Source of the DNA: Thermoanaerobacterales bacterium UBA4880
GTDB lineage: Bacteria; Bacillota; Thermoanaerobacteria; Thermoanaerobacterales; UBA4877
DNA: 56,578 nucleotides
Assembly: GCA_002399285.1 (NCBI GenBank)
Contig: DHDI01000011.1
Span: 34,643-91,220 of the forward strand
Direction: 5' to 3'
Shown here: positions 1 through 7,480 of the stretch, one piece after another
How the letters are laid out: the number at the start of each line of letters is the position of its first letter
Numbering within the stretch: position 1 is the first letter of the stretch
Notes under the pieces: model-generated
Told to the model about the DNA's origin: nothing
The model's database searches: none
What the model saw: only the letters and a program-made list of their open reading frames with translations
Position numbers and translations under genes: made by a program

Positions 1-813
1 TACAGGCTGAAAAAGGCTGATAAGCCCAAGAAAGTCGCGGTGATCGGCGGCGGAATAGGCGGTATGGAAGCGGCCAGGCTTGCGGCGGAACGCGGGCACA
101 AGGTCACGCTCTTTGAAAAGACCGGCGAGCTTGGCGGGGTATTTATCGCCGCGGCGGCACCCGATTTCAAGGAAGCAGACAAGAAGCTCATCGAGTGGTA
201 TAGGAGGAAGGTCGCGGAAGATCATGTGGACGTCCGCCTGAACGCCGAAGCTACGCCGCAGTCCATCAAGGACTTCGGAGCAGATGTGGTCATCATGGCG
301 ACGGGTGCGACAGCTAAGAAGCTGCCTATCAAGGGTATAGAAAACTCCGTCGAGGCCATAGAGTATCTGCGCGGCTACAAGCCTGTGGGCGATAAGGTGG
401 CAATCGTCGGCGGCGGTCTTACCGGATGCGAGATAGCCTATAATCTTGCCAAGGCCGGCAAGACTCCCGTCATCGTGGAAATGCTCGACAATATACTCGA
501 GGTTCCGGGGCTTTGTCCTGCCAATAAAAATATGCTGCTGGAGCTCATAAGGTATTATGACATAGAGGTCCATACGGGCTCCAAGGCTAAGGAGATCACC
601 TCCGCGGGACTGACCATCGAAAAGGACGGCAAGGAGACGCTCATTCCGGCGGACAGCGTCGTCACGGCTGTCGGTTATGACTCCTTCTGTGTGATTACCC
701 CGAATATTTATAAGGACGTAGCGCCGGAGGTCTATTCCATCGGCGACTGTAAGTGCGTCGGCAACGTGATGAGCGTCGTAAAGGATGCGTATGACGCGGC
801 GTATGCAATTTAG
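1..813 (+). CDS. NADH:flavin/FAD-dependent oxidoreductase, C-terminal part (5' cut by window)
   Basis: The reading frame is open from base 1, so the gene starts outside the window. What remains is the pyridine-nucleotide-disulfide oxidoreductase part of an enoate reductase / 2,4-dienoyl-CoA reductase type enzyme. A first dinucleotide fold (VAVIGGGIGGMEAA, encoded at about 37-78) binds FAD, and a second (VAIVGGGLTGCEIA, at about 400-440) binds NAD(P)H. The end motif VYSIGDC, near 730-750, is the usual FAD-contacting C-terminal signature. It is paralogous to the complete gene at 1646-3577, which shares the same order of folds, so the missing upstream part is probably the flavin TIM barrel with a 4Fe-4S cluster. 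Substrate cannot be told from sequence; this family reduces activated C=C bonds in acids, CoA esters and bile-acid-like compounds. A strong terminator follows at 844-888. Confidence 0.85.
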   Translation, partial: YRLKKADKPKKVAVIGGGIGGMEAARLAAERGHKVTLFEKTGELGGVFIAAAAPDFKEADKKLIEWYRRKVAEDHVDVRLNAEATPQSIKDFGADVVIMATGATAKKLPIKGIENSVEAIEYLRGYKPVGDKVAIVGGGLTGCEIAYNLAKAGKTPVIVEMLDNILEVPGLCPANKNMLLELIRYYDIEVHTGSKAKEITSAGLTIEKDGKETLIPADSVVTAVGYDSFCVITPNIYKDVAPEVYSIGDCKCVGNVMSVVKDAYDAAYAI

Positions 814-843
814 CATTTAAAACTTCCAACGCTATATCATAGT

Positions 844-888
844 AGAGGCAGCGTATCCATAGCCGATATGCTGCCTCTGTTATTTTTA
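844..888 (+). terminator. Rho-independent terminator after the first oxidoreductase
   Basis: The arms AGAGGCAGC (844-852) and GCTGCCTCT (870-878) pair perfectly and are followed by a T-rich run. It lies 31 bases after the stop codon at 813 and before the convergent PadR gene. Confidence 0.8.
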
Positions 889-913
889 ATGGGTTCAATC
901 GGAAGCCGGGCGG

Positions 914-1435
914 TCAGCCGCAGTATTTTGCCCGCAGTTCCTCAATCATTTTTAACTCCAGATAGTCCTTGGTTTTCTGCGTTTCGCGAAAATCCACCGA
1001 TCTGGGCAGGCAGTTTCCCCCGTTCAGCGTTGTGGAATGCCCATTATAAAAATCTATGTCCGATTTTAGGAATTTCTCACGGCGTTTTAATATCTTTTCT
1101 ATGGAATCCCTGTCAAGCATATAGAAAAAGCAAACCCTTGTCAGGAATTCATCGGAATCATGGGCAAGATTTTCCGGCAGATCGCCGGCTAATTTCAGAA
1201 ACAGGCCGTAAGCCTTATCCGTCGCCGTATAGACGATGCGGTTGAACCTGCCCGGCTGCTCCACGGTTTGTTTTATAACTACTCCGTCTTTTTCATAACG
1301 TTTGAGCAATGGATAGAGCACGTTGTTATTTATTTCATAATTACCCACAAGAATATAATTCACATTCTTTTTTATTTCATATCCATGTTTGGGTCCGTTC
1401 AGTATTTGTGATAAAACCAAGATTTCTATGTACAT
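914..1435 (-). CDS. PadR family transcriptional regulator
   Basis: A 173-residue PadR-type repressor. The N-terminal winged helix has the family pattern ILVLSQILNGPKHGYEIKK then NVLYPLLKRYEKDGVV, where the recognition helix and wing sit. The C-terminal half (about 95-173) is longer than in the small PadR class and looks like the helical dimerisation arm of the Vir/AphA-like class. It is divergent from the flavin oxidoreductase at 1646. The 210-base gap holds a perfect palindrome at 1591-1612 that overlaps the predicted start of transcription of that gene, so the simplest reading is a repressor of the oxidoreductase, released by its substrate or a related compound. The ribosome-binding site upstream of the ATG is weak. 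Confidence 0.85.
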   Translation of the reverse strand: MYIEILVLSQILNGPKHGYEIKKNVNYILVGNYEINNNVLYPLLKRYEKDGVVIKQTVEQPGRFNRIVYTATDKAYGLFLKLAGDLPENLAHDSDEFLTRVCFFYMLDRDSIEKILKRREKFLKSDIDFYNGHSTTLNGGNCLPRSVDFRETQKTKDYLELKMIEELRAKYCG

Positions 1436-1554
1436 ATATTCTTTAAGCCTCGTCTTTCTAATATAGTTATTATATCAAATGATGACGGGAAGTAAAATAC
1501 CGACGGCTTTACTACATGTTATTGCTAACTTATTAATAATAATTATAAATACGA

Positions 1555-1584
1555 TTGATATTGATTATTATATAACGATATAAT
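1555..1584 (+). promoter_or_regulatory. Predicted sigma-A promoter of the 1646 oxidoreductase
   Basis: TTGATA at 1555-1560 and TATAAT at 1579-1584 are separated by 18 bases in a very AT-rich stretch. This places the transcription start at about 1591, the first base of the palindrome. Confidence 0.55.
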
Positions 1585-1590
1585 ATAATA

Positions 1591-1612
1591 TATATGTTAG
1601 AACTAACATATA
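1591..1612. promoter_or_regulatory. 22-bp perfect palindrome, probable PadR operator
   Basis: The half-site TATATGTTAG, two bases, then its exact reverse complement. It sits at +1 to +22 of the predicted transcript in the gap between the divergent padR gene and its likely target. A weaker similar palindrome (GTTA-N4-TAAC, 1519-1530 region) lies upstream. Binding by the neighbouring PadR protein is inferred from position. Confidence 0.55.
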
Positions 1613-1645
1613 ACACGCGGCACAAATTTAAAGGAGGGAAAGGAA

Positions 1646-3577
1646 TTGAAGCTCTTTGAATCGGGCTACATCGGAAAGATGAAGCTGAAAAACAGGATCG
1701 CGATGGCGCCTATGGGTCATGCGGCGCATGATACGGACGGCGGGTACTCTCCTCTGGAAAGGGATTATTTTGCAGAGAGGGCCAAGGGAGGTACTGGACT
1801 CATCATGTGCGGAGGCCAGGTGACATCCAAATTTGAAGGCCAGCTGGGCAATACGTTTGAATCGGAGACGGGTTTTAACCGGTTTGAGCAGTTTGTCGAT
1901 GCCGTTCACGGATACGGTGCAAAGGTATGCGTACAGCTCATGCCCGGTACCGGGCGTGTCGGCGGAGTGCTCCCCGGCTATACGGCGCCTACCTCGGCAT
2001 CAGCGGTGCCCGCATTTTGGAATCCCGATGTGATTTGCCGGCCGATGACGGTGGAAGAAATTCATTTTCTTGTGGAAGCGACGGGGAAAGCGGCCGCCAT
2101 GGTAAAGCGTGCCGGAGCGGACTGCGTGGAGATCCATGCCTACGGCGGTTATCTTACCGATCAGTTCATGTCGGCGCTGTGGAATAAGCGTACCGATGAG
2201 TACGGGGGAGATCTGAACGGCAGGATGCGTTTCCCGTTGGAATTGATCGCGGAGATCAAAAAGACCTGCGGCGATGACTTCCCCATCATTTTCAAGTTCA
2301 CTCCCGTCCATATGATAGAGGGCGGCAGGGAGTTGGATGAGGGCATAGAGATCGCCAAAATGGTGGAAAAAGCCGGGGTACAGGCCCTTCATGTGGATGT
2401 GGGCTGCTACGAAACGTGGTATCATTCTATTCCTCCTATCTATGACTATAAGGAGAATATCCATGTGGAGATATCGGGCAAAATAAAAGAAGCCGTCAAT
2501 ATCCCCGTAATGAGCGCCGGAAAGATGGGCGATCCTGAGGTTGCCGAGCAGGCTCTTGAGGACGGCAAGCTGGACTTTATCTCTTTGGGCAGGCCGCTGC
2601 TGGCGGACCCGCAGTGGGCCAACAAGCTCAAGGAGGGCCGCGCCGACGATATCATACCCTGCATCGGATGCAACGAAGGCTGCATGGCCCGTATATTCGA
2701 CGGCAAGCGTATTGGATGCGCCGTAAACCCCGTTACCGGCAAGGAACGGGAGAATGTGATCGCACCTTCCAAGGTTTCAAAATCGGTCCTCGTGATAGGC
2801 GGCGGACCCGGAGGTCTGGAGGCAGCCATTACCGCCGCACAGCAGGGCCACAAGGTCGAGCTGTGGGAGAGAAGCGGAAGACTGGGCGGTAATCTTATCG
2901 CGGCAGGCGGATCGGAATTCAAAAAGGATATCCTTCCTTTGATAGATTACTATAAGGCACAGATCGACAAGCTGGGCGTGAAGGTCACCTATATGAAAGA
3001 GGCCGATGCCGAGGATGTCGTGAGATATGACCCCGATCTCGCGGTGTTAGCTACGGGCAGCGATCCCGTAATCCCCAAGATCGAAGGAATAGACCGCGAA
3101 AACGTATGTACCGCCGTGGATGTCCTCAAGCGCAAGCGCTACCCGAAGGACAATGTGGTGGTCGTGGGCGGCGGCCTGGTAGGCATAGAGACGTCGCTGC
3201 ATCTCGCTATGCAGGGTAAGCATGTCACCGTGGTGGAGATGCTGGATAAGATCCTTGCGGAACCGATATTCCCCATCGATGCCATGGCGCTTAACAAGAT
3301 GCTTTCTGAGACCGACATCAACATTTTGACCGGGACCAAGCTTTCCGCCGTGAAAGACGGCGAGGTGCTGGTGGAATCCCAGGGAACCGTCCGCTCCATT
3401 CCGTGCGATACTGTCGTACTTGCCATCGGAATGAGGTCGAATAACAAGCTTGAAGACGAACTGCATGATAAGGTAAAGGATATAGTGACGGTGGGAGATG
3501 CAGTGCAGCCCCGTAAAATTTTGAATGCTGCATGGGAAGGCTACCATGCAATAAAGGCTGCTACCGAAAGAGACTGA
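1646..3577 (+). CDS. NADH:flavin oxidoreductase (Old Yellow Enzyme / 2,4-dienoyl-CoA or enoate reductase family)
   Basis: A 643-residue cytoplasmic flavoenzyme. Residues 1 to about 340 form the FMN-binding TIM barrel (start MKLFESGYIGKMKLKNRIAMAPM; active-site-side motif VEIHAYGGYLTDQFMS; FMN-phosphate motif near FISLGRPLLADPQ). Residues 345-375 hold the 4Fe-4S cysteine set CIGCNEGCMARIF and a later Cys before NPVTGKE. The C-terminal half binds FAD (VLVIGGGPGGLEAA) and NAD(P)H (VVVVGGGLVGIETS). This is the full FadH/BaiCD-like layout. Start is TTG at 1646, chosen because AAGGAGGG lies at the right distance (1631-1638). It is a single-gene unit closed by the terminator at 3601, likely controlled by the divergent PadR regulator. 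Substrate unknown. Confidence 0.9.
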   Translation: MKLFESGYIGKMKLKNRIAMAPMGHAAHDTDGGYSPLERDYFAERAKGGTGLIMCGGQVTSKFEGQLGNTFESETGFNRFEQFVDAVHGYGAKVCVQLMPGTGRVGGVLPGYTAPTSASAVPAFWNPDVICRPMTVEEIHFLVEATGKAAAMVKRAGADCVEIHAYGGYLTDQFMSALWNKRTDEYGGDLNGRMRFPLELIAEIKKTCGDDFPIIFKFTPVHMIEGGRELDEGIEIAKMVEKAGVQALHVDVGCYETWYHSIPPIYDYKENIHVEISGKIKEAVNIPVMSAGKMGDPEVAEQALEDGKLDFISLGRPLLADPQWANKLKEGRADDIIPCIGCNEGCMARIFDGKRIGCAVNPVTGKERENVIAPSKVSKSVLVIGGGPGGLEAAITAAQQGHKVELWERSGRLGGNLIAAGGSEFKKDILPLIDYYKAQIDKLGVKVTYMKEADAEDVVRYDPDLAVLATGSDPVIPKIEGIDRENVCTAVDVLKRKRYPKDNVVVVGGGLVGIETSLHLAMQGKHVTVVEMLDKILAEPIFPIDAMALNKMLSETDINILTGTKLSAVKDGEVLVESQGTVRSIPCDTVVLAIGMRSNNKLEDELHDKVKDIVTVGDAVQPRKILNAAWEGYHAIKAATERD

Positions 3578-3600
3578 GAGACGAATAAATTATAGACTAT

Positions 3601-3638
3601 CCTCCGGCATGAATATATCCATGCCGGAGGTTTTTATT
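3601..3638 (+). terminator. Rho-independent terminator
   Basis: CCTCCGGCAT (3601-3610) pairs with ATGCCGGAGG (3621-3630), followed by TTTTTATTAT. It closes the oxidoreductase unit. The remaining stretch to 3817 shows no gene; it would carry the promoter of the next gene but no convincing element was picked out. Confidence 0.85.
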
Positions 3639-3817
3639 ATACCGTTGATGGCTCGGGATTGGCAGTTCATATACCAAAACCGACCGGTTATTTTGCGCAT
3701 GCAGGAAAATTTGAGATCATATAGAATATGGATACATCAGAAAGAAGTTTGAGTCTGACGGTATTATCAACAGCTGATATTTACCGTGTTAATATTGCGT
3801 GAGCCGGGGGGATTTCA

Positions 3818-4270
3818 ATGAAAAAAATAATGGGCGCGGTACTGTGCGCGGCAGTAATAGTGTCCTTGGGAGTGGTCTTCTATTCGCCGGGCGGCGTAAA
3901 GGTCGCAGGCAATATGGCCGACAAGCAGGATCATCCGAGGGGCACGGAGGAGAGGTATGTCGCGGCCGAGGTAAAATATCTTGCTGAGGGCGGCAGGCCC
4001 GTGCGCATTGAAAGCGTCATATCTCCGGTGATATACGCTCCCGATCACAGCGTTATGGCCTTAAGCGGCGGAGGTTTTAACATGGAAAGCTATGATACGA
4101 GGGCGAGGATAAGTCAGACGGGAACTATGGAATATGCCGCCGCAGCATCGCGGGGGATCGCTGCAGGCAAAAATGCAGACAGCGTCCGGGGAGAGGCGAA
4201 CGGCAGGGTGACCATTGTTTCCAAGGCCGGGACGTTTGCCGTAAACATTGACCTATCCGATCTATACTGA
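3818..4270 (+). CDS. Secreted hypothetical protein
   Basis: A 150-residue protein I do not recognise. The first ~24 residues (MKKIMGAVLCAAVIVSLGVV...) are a signal peptide or single membrane anchor: two lysines, a hydrophobic stretch and then a polar chain, with no lipobox cysteine in the right place. The mature part is rich in Ala, Gly and Ser and contains no recognised motif; its end (RVTIVSKAGTFAVNIDLSDLY) suggests beta strands. The ATG at 3818 is preceded by a GGGGGAT ribosome-binding site. The next gene, a frameshifted lipoprotein, starts 69 bases later, and the two may have been one secreted-protein unit. Confidence 0.6.
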   Translation: MKKIMGAVLCAAVIVSLGVVFYSPGGVKVAGNMADKQDHPRGTEERYVAAEVKYLAEGGRPVRIESVISPVIYAPDHSVMALSGGGFNMESYDTRARISQTGTMEYAAAASRGIAAGKNADSVRGEANGRVTIVSKAGTFAVNIDLSDLY

Positions 4271-4338
4271 TATGTAAAGCTGTGCCCGATGCCACTACTA
4301 ATGGAGCTGCTATAAATGATATTGGAAGGGGGACCGGT

Positions 4339-4828
4339 ATGAAACGCAGGGCCGCAGCCATGGCTTGTATTGTGATCGCTTTGCTGCCTGTGGCCGGCTG
4401 TTCGCAGGATAAATACGCCGGGCCAAAGAAGTTAAATGAGGATTTTATTAGGCCCGTCATTAATAAGGATGACCATGTAAAGGACCATGTCACGCCCGAA
4501 GGATATCTATGCCTCTATCACAATGTCAAGTGTACGGAGTACCTTACCAAGGCAAAGACAAAGAGAAGTGTTAAGTGGGAGATCTCTCAGCAGGCTGGGC
4601 CAGGCCTTTGCGCAATCCGATGCGAAACTTACTCTTAAGCGCATCGAATATAATTATATCAAGGAAGAAGACAGCAAGATAATAATGGACTACGATGTAA
4701 ACATAACCAAAGATGAAAGGAAAAATATAAAGTTACACAGCCAGACTATAATTATCAAACAGGGAGACAAATATGTCATAGACAACTTCTACAAGAACTT
4801 CTATGACTATTTGGGCGCCGAATTGTAA
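4339..4828 (+). pseudogene. Lipoprotein gene with an internal frameshift
   Basis: The frame from ATG 4339 encodes a lipoprotein signal (MKRRAAAMACIVIALLPVAGC) and continues as SQDKYAGPKKLNEDF... to about base 4590. A coherent continuation (QAFAQSDAKLTLKRIEYNY ... DNFYKNFYDYLGAEL) is found in the +1 frame and ends at 4828. The switch lies between about 4545 and 4620, in the repetitive CAGCAGGCTGGGCCAGGCC stretch, and needs one extra base (or two missing bases). The original product would be a ~160-residue membrane-anchored protein whose end resembles small conserved lipoproteins of unknown role. It may be a true pseudogene or an assembly error. Ribosome-binding site GGAAGGGGG lies at 4324-4332. 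Confidence 0.55.
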
Positions 4829-4956
4829 CTGCGTATTTAAGAGCTATTGCCATAATCATTTTAAGGGCAGCCATTCCCTCCGCAGGATATGTGTCTGCCC
4901 TATTATCATCTTTTCCATATCGATTCTGTTCAGAAAGGGAATCTCAGAGCGTATAC

Positions 4957-5106
4957 AACAGGCCGTGACAAATCGTTCAAGGCAAGGCGGCAAACCTGCA
5001 AATAAAGGAGCATACTTAAACGTATGTGACCGCAATTTGCAGGCGCAGCCAACGCAGCAAGCTAAATTGCATGCAATTTAGCGATTGCGCGAGAATGGCA
5101 TCGGCC
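4957..5106 (-). repeat. Dispersed ~150-170 bp intergenic repeat, copy 1 (inverted)
   Basis: Reverse complement matches the copies at 11661, 13312 and 15001. Shared core features are TGCTGCGTTGGCTGC, CCTGCAAATTGCGGTCACAT, the ACTTAA loop, TTTGCAGGTTTGCCGCCTTG and CGATTTGTCACGGCC. This copy fills the space between the 3' ends of the lipoprotein pseudogene and pncB. Two stem-loops can form: a variable one (GCTAAATTGCATGCAATTTAGC here) and a conserved one closed by CCTGCAAAT/ATTTGCAGG. Confidence 0.8.
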
Positions 5107-5108
5107 TG

Positions 5109-6572
5109 CTATTGACGTATATTCTCTTCGCCCTTTTTGGCAAGCAGCTCTTTCTTCAATTTAAACAGTGTATCGGAGAGATCCACATACACCTGATGCG
5201 GATTGATAAACCGCTTTGTTTCGTCCCAGAGCGTGGAGAGCTCTCTTTGACATATGCAGCGGATTTCCATCACGGGGACAGGCTTAAAACAGCACTTCCC
5301 ATCAATAAAGACCGGCTCTAGCATTTCCCGGAGATTATATATGCCGCCTTTCAGTTTCGTCTTCTTCCACGGTTCAAGAGGATCAAATAAAATGAGATCA
5401 TCGGATTCACGGAATGTCTCGTCCGCAAGGCAGAGCAGATCTGCCAAGATCTTGCCTGAATCCTTTTCATAGATGCGTAGGATCTTTTTGCTGCCGGGAT
5501 TTGTGTTCTTTTCACTGTTCTCGGATATTTTTATCTTCGGCTCAAGGACCCCGTCCGGCGTCATGATGGCCGCCATTTTATATACTCCGCCGAAGGCGGA
5601 CCAATCCTTGGACGTGATCAGGCTGGTGCCGACCGCCCAGTTGGTGATCTTTGCGCCTTGCGCCCGCAGGGATTCGATCAGGTATTCATCCAGATCGTTG
5701 CTTCCAATGATGACCGCATCCGGGAAGCCCGCCTCATCAAACATCTTTTTCGTCTGCTTGGAAAGATAGGCGAGATCACCGGAGTCCAAGCGAATGCCAT
5801 ACATCTTTGGATGGATCCCCTTGTCCCGCATTTCTGAGAAAACCCGAATGGCATGGGGGACGCCGCTCTTCAGCGTATCATAGGTATCCGCCACAAAGAC
5901 GCATGCATCTGGATACAGCTCGGCATACCGGCGGAAGGCCGTAAGTTCATCCGGAAAGCTCATTATCCAGGAGTGCGCGTTGGTCCCCTTTACCGGTATG
6001 TCAAACATCTGCCCGGCTATGACGTTTGATGTTCCCGTGCAGCCGCCGATGACGGCAGCCCTTGCACCGTAAATGCTGGCATCGGCTCCCTGCGCTCTTC
6101 TCGCGCCAAACTCCATCACCTCTGCTCCCGCCGCATAGCATACGCGCGCCGCCTTCGTGGCGATCAGGCACTGATGGTTGATGATATTCAGCACGGCGGT
6201 CTCTATCAGCTGCGCCTGCATGATAGGGGCAATGACTTTCAGAATCGGTTCATGCGGGAATACGACGCTGCCCTCGGGCACCGCCCAGATCGAGCCGGTA
6301 AAACGGAAGGATTTCAGATAATCCAGAAAATCCTCCCCGAAGATACCAAGCGACCTGAGGTAATCGATTTGCTCAGACTCAAAATGCAGGTTCCGTATAT
6401 ATTCCGCTACCTGCTCCACGCCAGCCATTACGGCGTACCCGCCGTGAGACGGGTTTTCACGGTAGAACATGTCGAAGACCGCTGGCTGGTTGACCTCTTC
6501 ATTCTTAAAATAGCCCTGCATCATTGTCAGCTCATACAGATCCGTAAGCAGCGTAAGATTTCTTGCTTCCAT
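5109..6572 (-). CDS. pncB: Nicotinate phosphoribosyltransferase
   Basis: A 487-residue enzyme of the NAD salvage (Preiss-Handler) route, joining nicotinate and PRPP, with ATP, to give nicotinate mononucleotide. The N-terminus LTLLTDLYELTMMQGYFKN and the segments FEFGARRAQG-like (EFGARRAQGADASIYGARAAVIGGCTGTSNV), GTNAHSWIMSFP and YGIRLDSGDLAYLSKQ are the family's nicotinate/PRPP-binding blocks. The length fits the long bacterial PncB2-like class (about 480-490). Start ATG 6572 is preceded by AGAGGGTG. It converges with the lipoprotein pseudogene and its stop codon abuts repeat copy 1. A decayed reading frame lies just upstream on the same strand. Confidence 0.95.
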   Translation of the reverse strand: MEARNLTLLTDLYELTMMQGYFKNEEVNQPAVFDMFYRENPSHGGYAVMAGVEQVAEYIRNLHFESEQIDYLRSLGIFGEDFLDYLKSFRFTGSIWAVPEGSVVFPHEPILKVIAPIMQAQLIETAVLNIINHQCLIATKAARVCYAAGAEVMEFGARRAQGADASIYGARAAVIGGCTGTSNVIAGQMFDIPVKGTNAHSWIMSFPDELTAFRRYAELYPDACVFVADTYDTLKSGVPHAIRVFSEMRDKGIHPKMYGIRLDSGDLAYLSKQTKKMFDEAGFPDAVIIGSNDLDEYLIESLRAQGAKITNWAVGTSLITSKDWSAFGGVYKMAAIMTPDGVLEPKIKISENSEKNTNPGSKKILRIYEKDSGKILADLLCLADETFRESDDLILFDPLEPWKKTKLKGGIYNLREMLEPVFIDGKCCFKPVPVMEIRCICQRELSTLWDETKRFINPHQVYVDLSDTLFKLKKELLAKKGEENIRQ

Positions 6573-6613
6573 ATATTACACCCTCTTTGTTATTTTTATA
6601 TTCTCATGCATTT

Positions 6614-6934
6614 TTAAACTTTGACCGGTACTTCATTATTTGCATATACCTCCATGAAGTAATCTTCACAATTGTAGATCACCCCGGTAAACTTACGGTA
6701 TCGCTTTCAAAGAGCCTGAAATTCTCTTTCTGCGTCGTCGTATGTACGAATTTTAATTACACCTTTTAAACTCTCTCCACAATATATTGATTTCTCTGGA
6801 TCAACTCTTATTAATGCTGAGGAAAAGGTGGGAATAAAATCAGCGATTGCCTTCTGGATATATGATATTATATTTAGAGTGGTAATACAAGGAGTAACAC
6901 GAATAAGAACGGCAACTGCTTTGGCGGCCGTTCA
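6614..6934 (-). pseudogene. Possible decayed small gene with an in-frame TGA, upstream of pncB
   Basis: On the minus strand one frame is open from about 6934 to a TAA at 6616-6614 except for a single TGA at 6709-6707. The part before the TGA (ALIRVDPEKSIYCGESLK, then IRTYDDAEREFQAL) and after it (KRYRKFTGVIYNCEDYF, then ANNEVPVKV) both look protein-like. No good start codon or ribosome-binding site is visible and I do not recognise the family. It overlaps the predicted promoter and 5' part of a candidate plus-strand RNA, so it may be a chance open stretch in its upper part. Selenocysteine at the TGA is unlikely. Confidence 0.25.
6847..6874 (+). promoter_or_regulatory. Predicted promoter of the candidate structured RNA
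   Basis: TTGCCT (6847-6852) and TATATT (6869-6874) separated by 16 bases. Transcription would start at about 6881, giving a ~213-nt transcript that ends at the terminator-like hairpin closing at 7093. Confidence 0.4.
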
Positions 6935-7093
6935 TGACACAAAATCAACGGCTTATAGCGCAAAGTTGACCAGTTGCTTTACCCTAGGCGGCGGAACTTA
7001 CCATGGGAGGTAGGGCATCTTTTACCAAGGGAAGGGAAAAGGCCGGGCCGTTTACTCTGGCGCAGACCTTCCATATAGCGGCTCCCGGTTTTT
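6881..7093 (+). ncRNA. Candidate structured noncoding RNA
   Basis: No plausible plus-strand protein is encoded here, but the sequence is dense in pairable elements: GAACGGC with GCCGTTC (around 6908-6932), GCAACTG with CAGTTGC (6912-6918 with 6971-6977, a competing or pseudoknot pairing), CTTACC with GGTAGG around 6998-7013, GAAGG with CCTTCC, and a closing hairpin CCGGG-CCG (7043-7050) with CGG-CT-CCCGG (7079-7088) followed by TTTTT. A promoter-like sequence lies just upstream and an independent consensus promoter just downstream, so it looks like its own transcription unit. I could not assign a family; it is not 6S, tmRNA, RNase P or SRP RNA by the signatures I know. The raiA RNA class is one candidate of similar size, untested. 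Confidence 0.45.
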
Positions 7094-7107
7094 AGGGCGG
7101 CAGGCTG

Positions 7108-7136
7108 TTGACATTCTCAATTTAAAAGACTATTAT
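7108..7136 (+). promoter_or_regulatory. Consensus sigma-A promoter of the BglG/PTS/psuG operon
   Basis: A perfect TTGACA at 7108-7113, 17-base spacer, and TATTAT at 7131-7136. The transcript would begin at about 7143, just upstream of the antiterminator target and terminator. Confidence 0.75.
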
Positions 7137-7170
7137 ATAGCTATAGTTGAATAAAAATCAGATCAAAGCA

Positions 7171-7207
7171 GAGTTTGTTACTTAATAAGATCGTTAAGGC
7201 AAGACTC
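7171..7207 (+). promoter_or_regulatory. RAT-type ribonucleic antiterminator (BglG/SacY/LicT target)
   Basis: The segment has the two conserved blocks of RAT sites in order, GTTTGTTACT and GGCAAGACTC, inside arms GAGT/ACTC with a loop pairing TTAA/TTAA between. Its 3' arm overlaps the 5' arm of the terminator at 7201, the classical mutually exclusive arrangement. The protein that should bind it is encoded just downstream. Confidence 0.8.
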
Positions 7208-7238
7208 AGGGCGTGGTATAGCGTCCTGAGTCTTTTGT
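7201..7238 (+). terminator. Leader terminator controlled by the RAT
   Basis: AAGACTCAGG (7201-7210) pairs with CCTGAGTCTT (7225-7234), with a GCG/GCG-type inner loop and a T-rich tail. Formation is excluded when the RAT hairpin is stabilised. Between it and the antiterminator start codon (7481) there are ~240 untranslated bases with no other clear element. Confidence 0.8.
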
Positions 7239-7480
7239 ATTTTATGGCAGCAATGCCTTTATCTTACTGTCATAGGGTCAGTCCAGGGCGGCTTTAAACC
7301 GATTGAATATATATCCATATGTCGGTTATAGGTCTGTAGGGCTGCCGAGAAATCATTTTCACAAAAAATGTATGGGTAATACCAAGGCAGTGCATGTAGT
7401 GCTGGAGGTGCAGGCAAATATATTATATAATGGGGGGAGATAAACACAGGAATAATGCAACAGACGGGGAGTGCATTAGT

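Noticed and set aside
4951..5081. Small protein-like frame containing RSRQGGKPANKGAYLNVCDR, seen again in the other repeat copies
   Set aside because: It is the translation of the dispersed repeat, appearing in both orientations and without ribosome-binding sites; not a gene.
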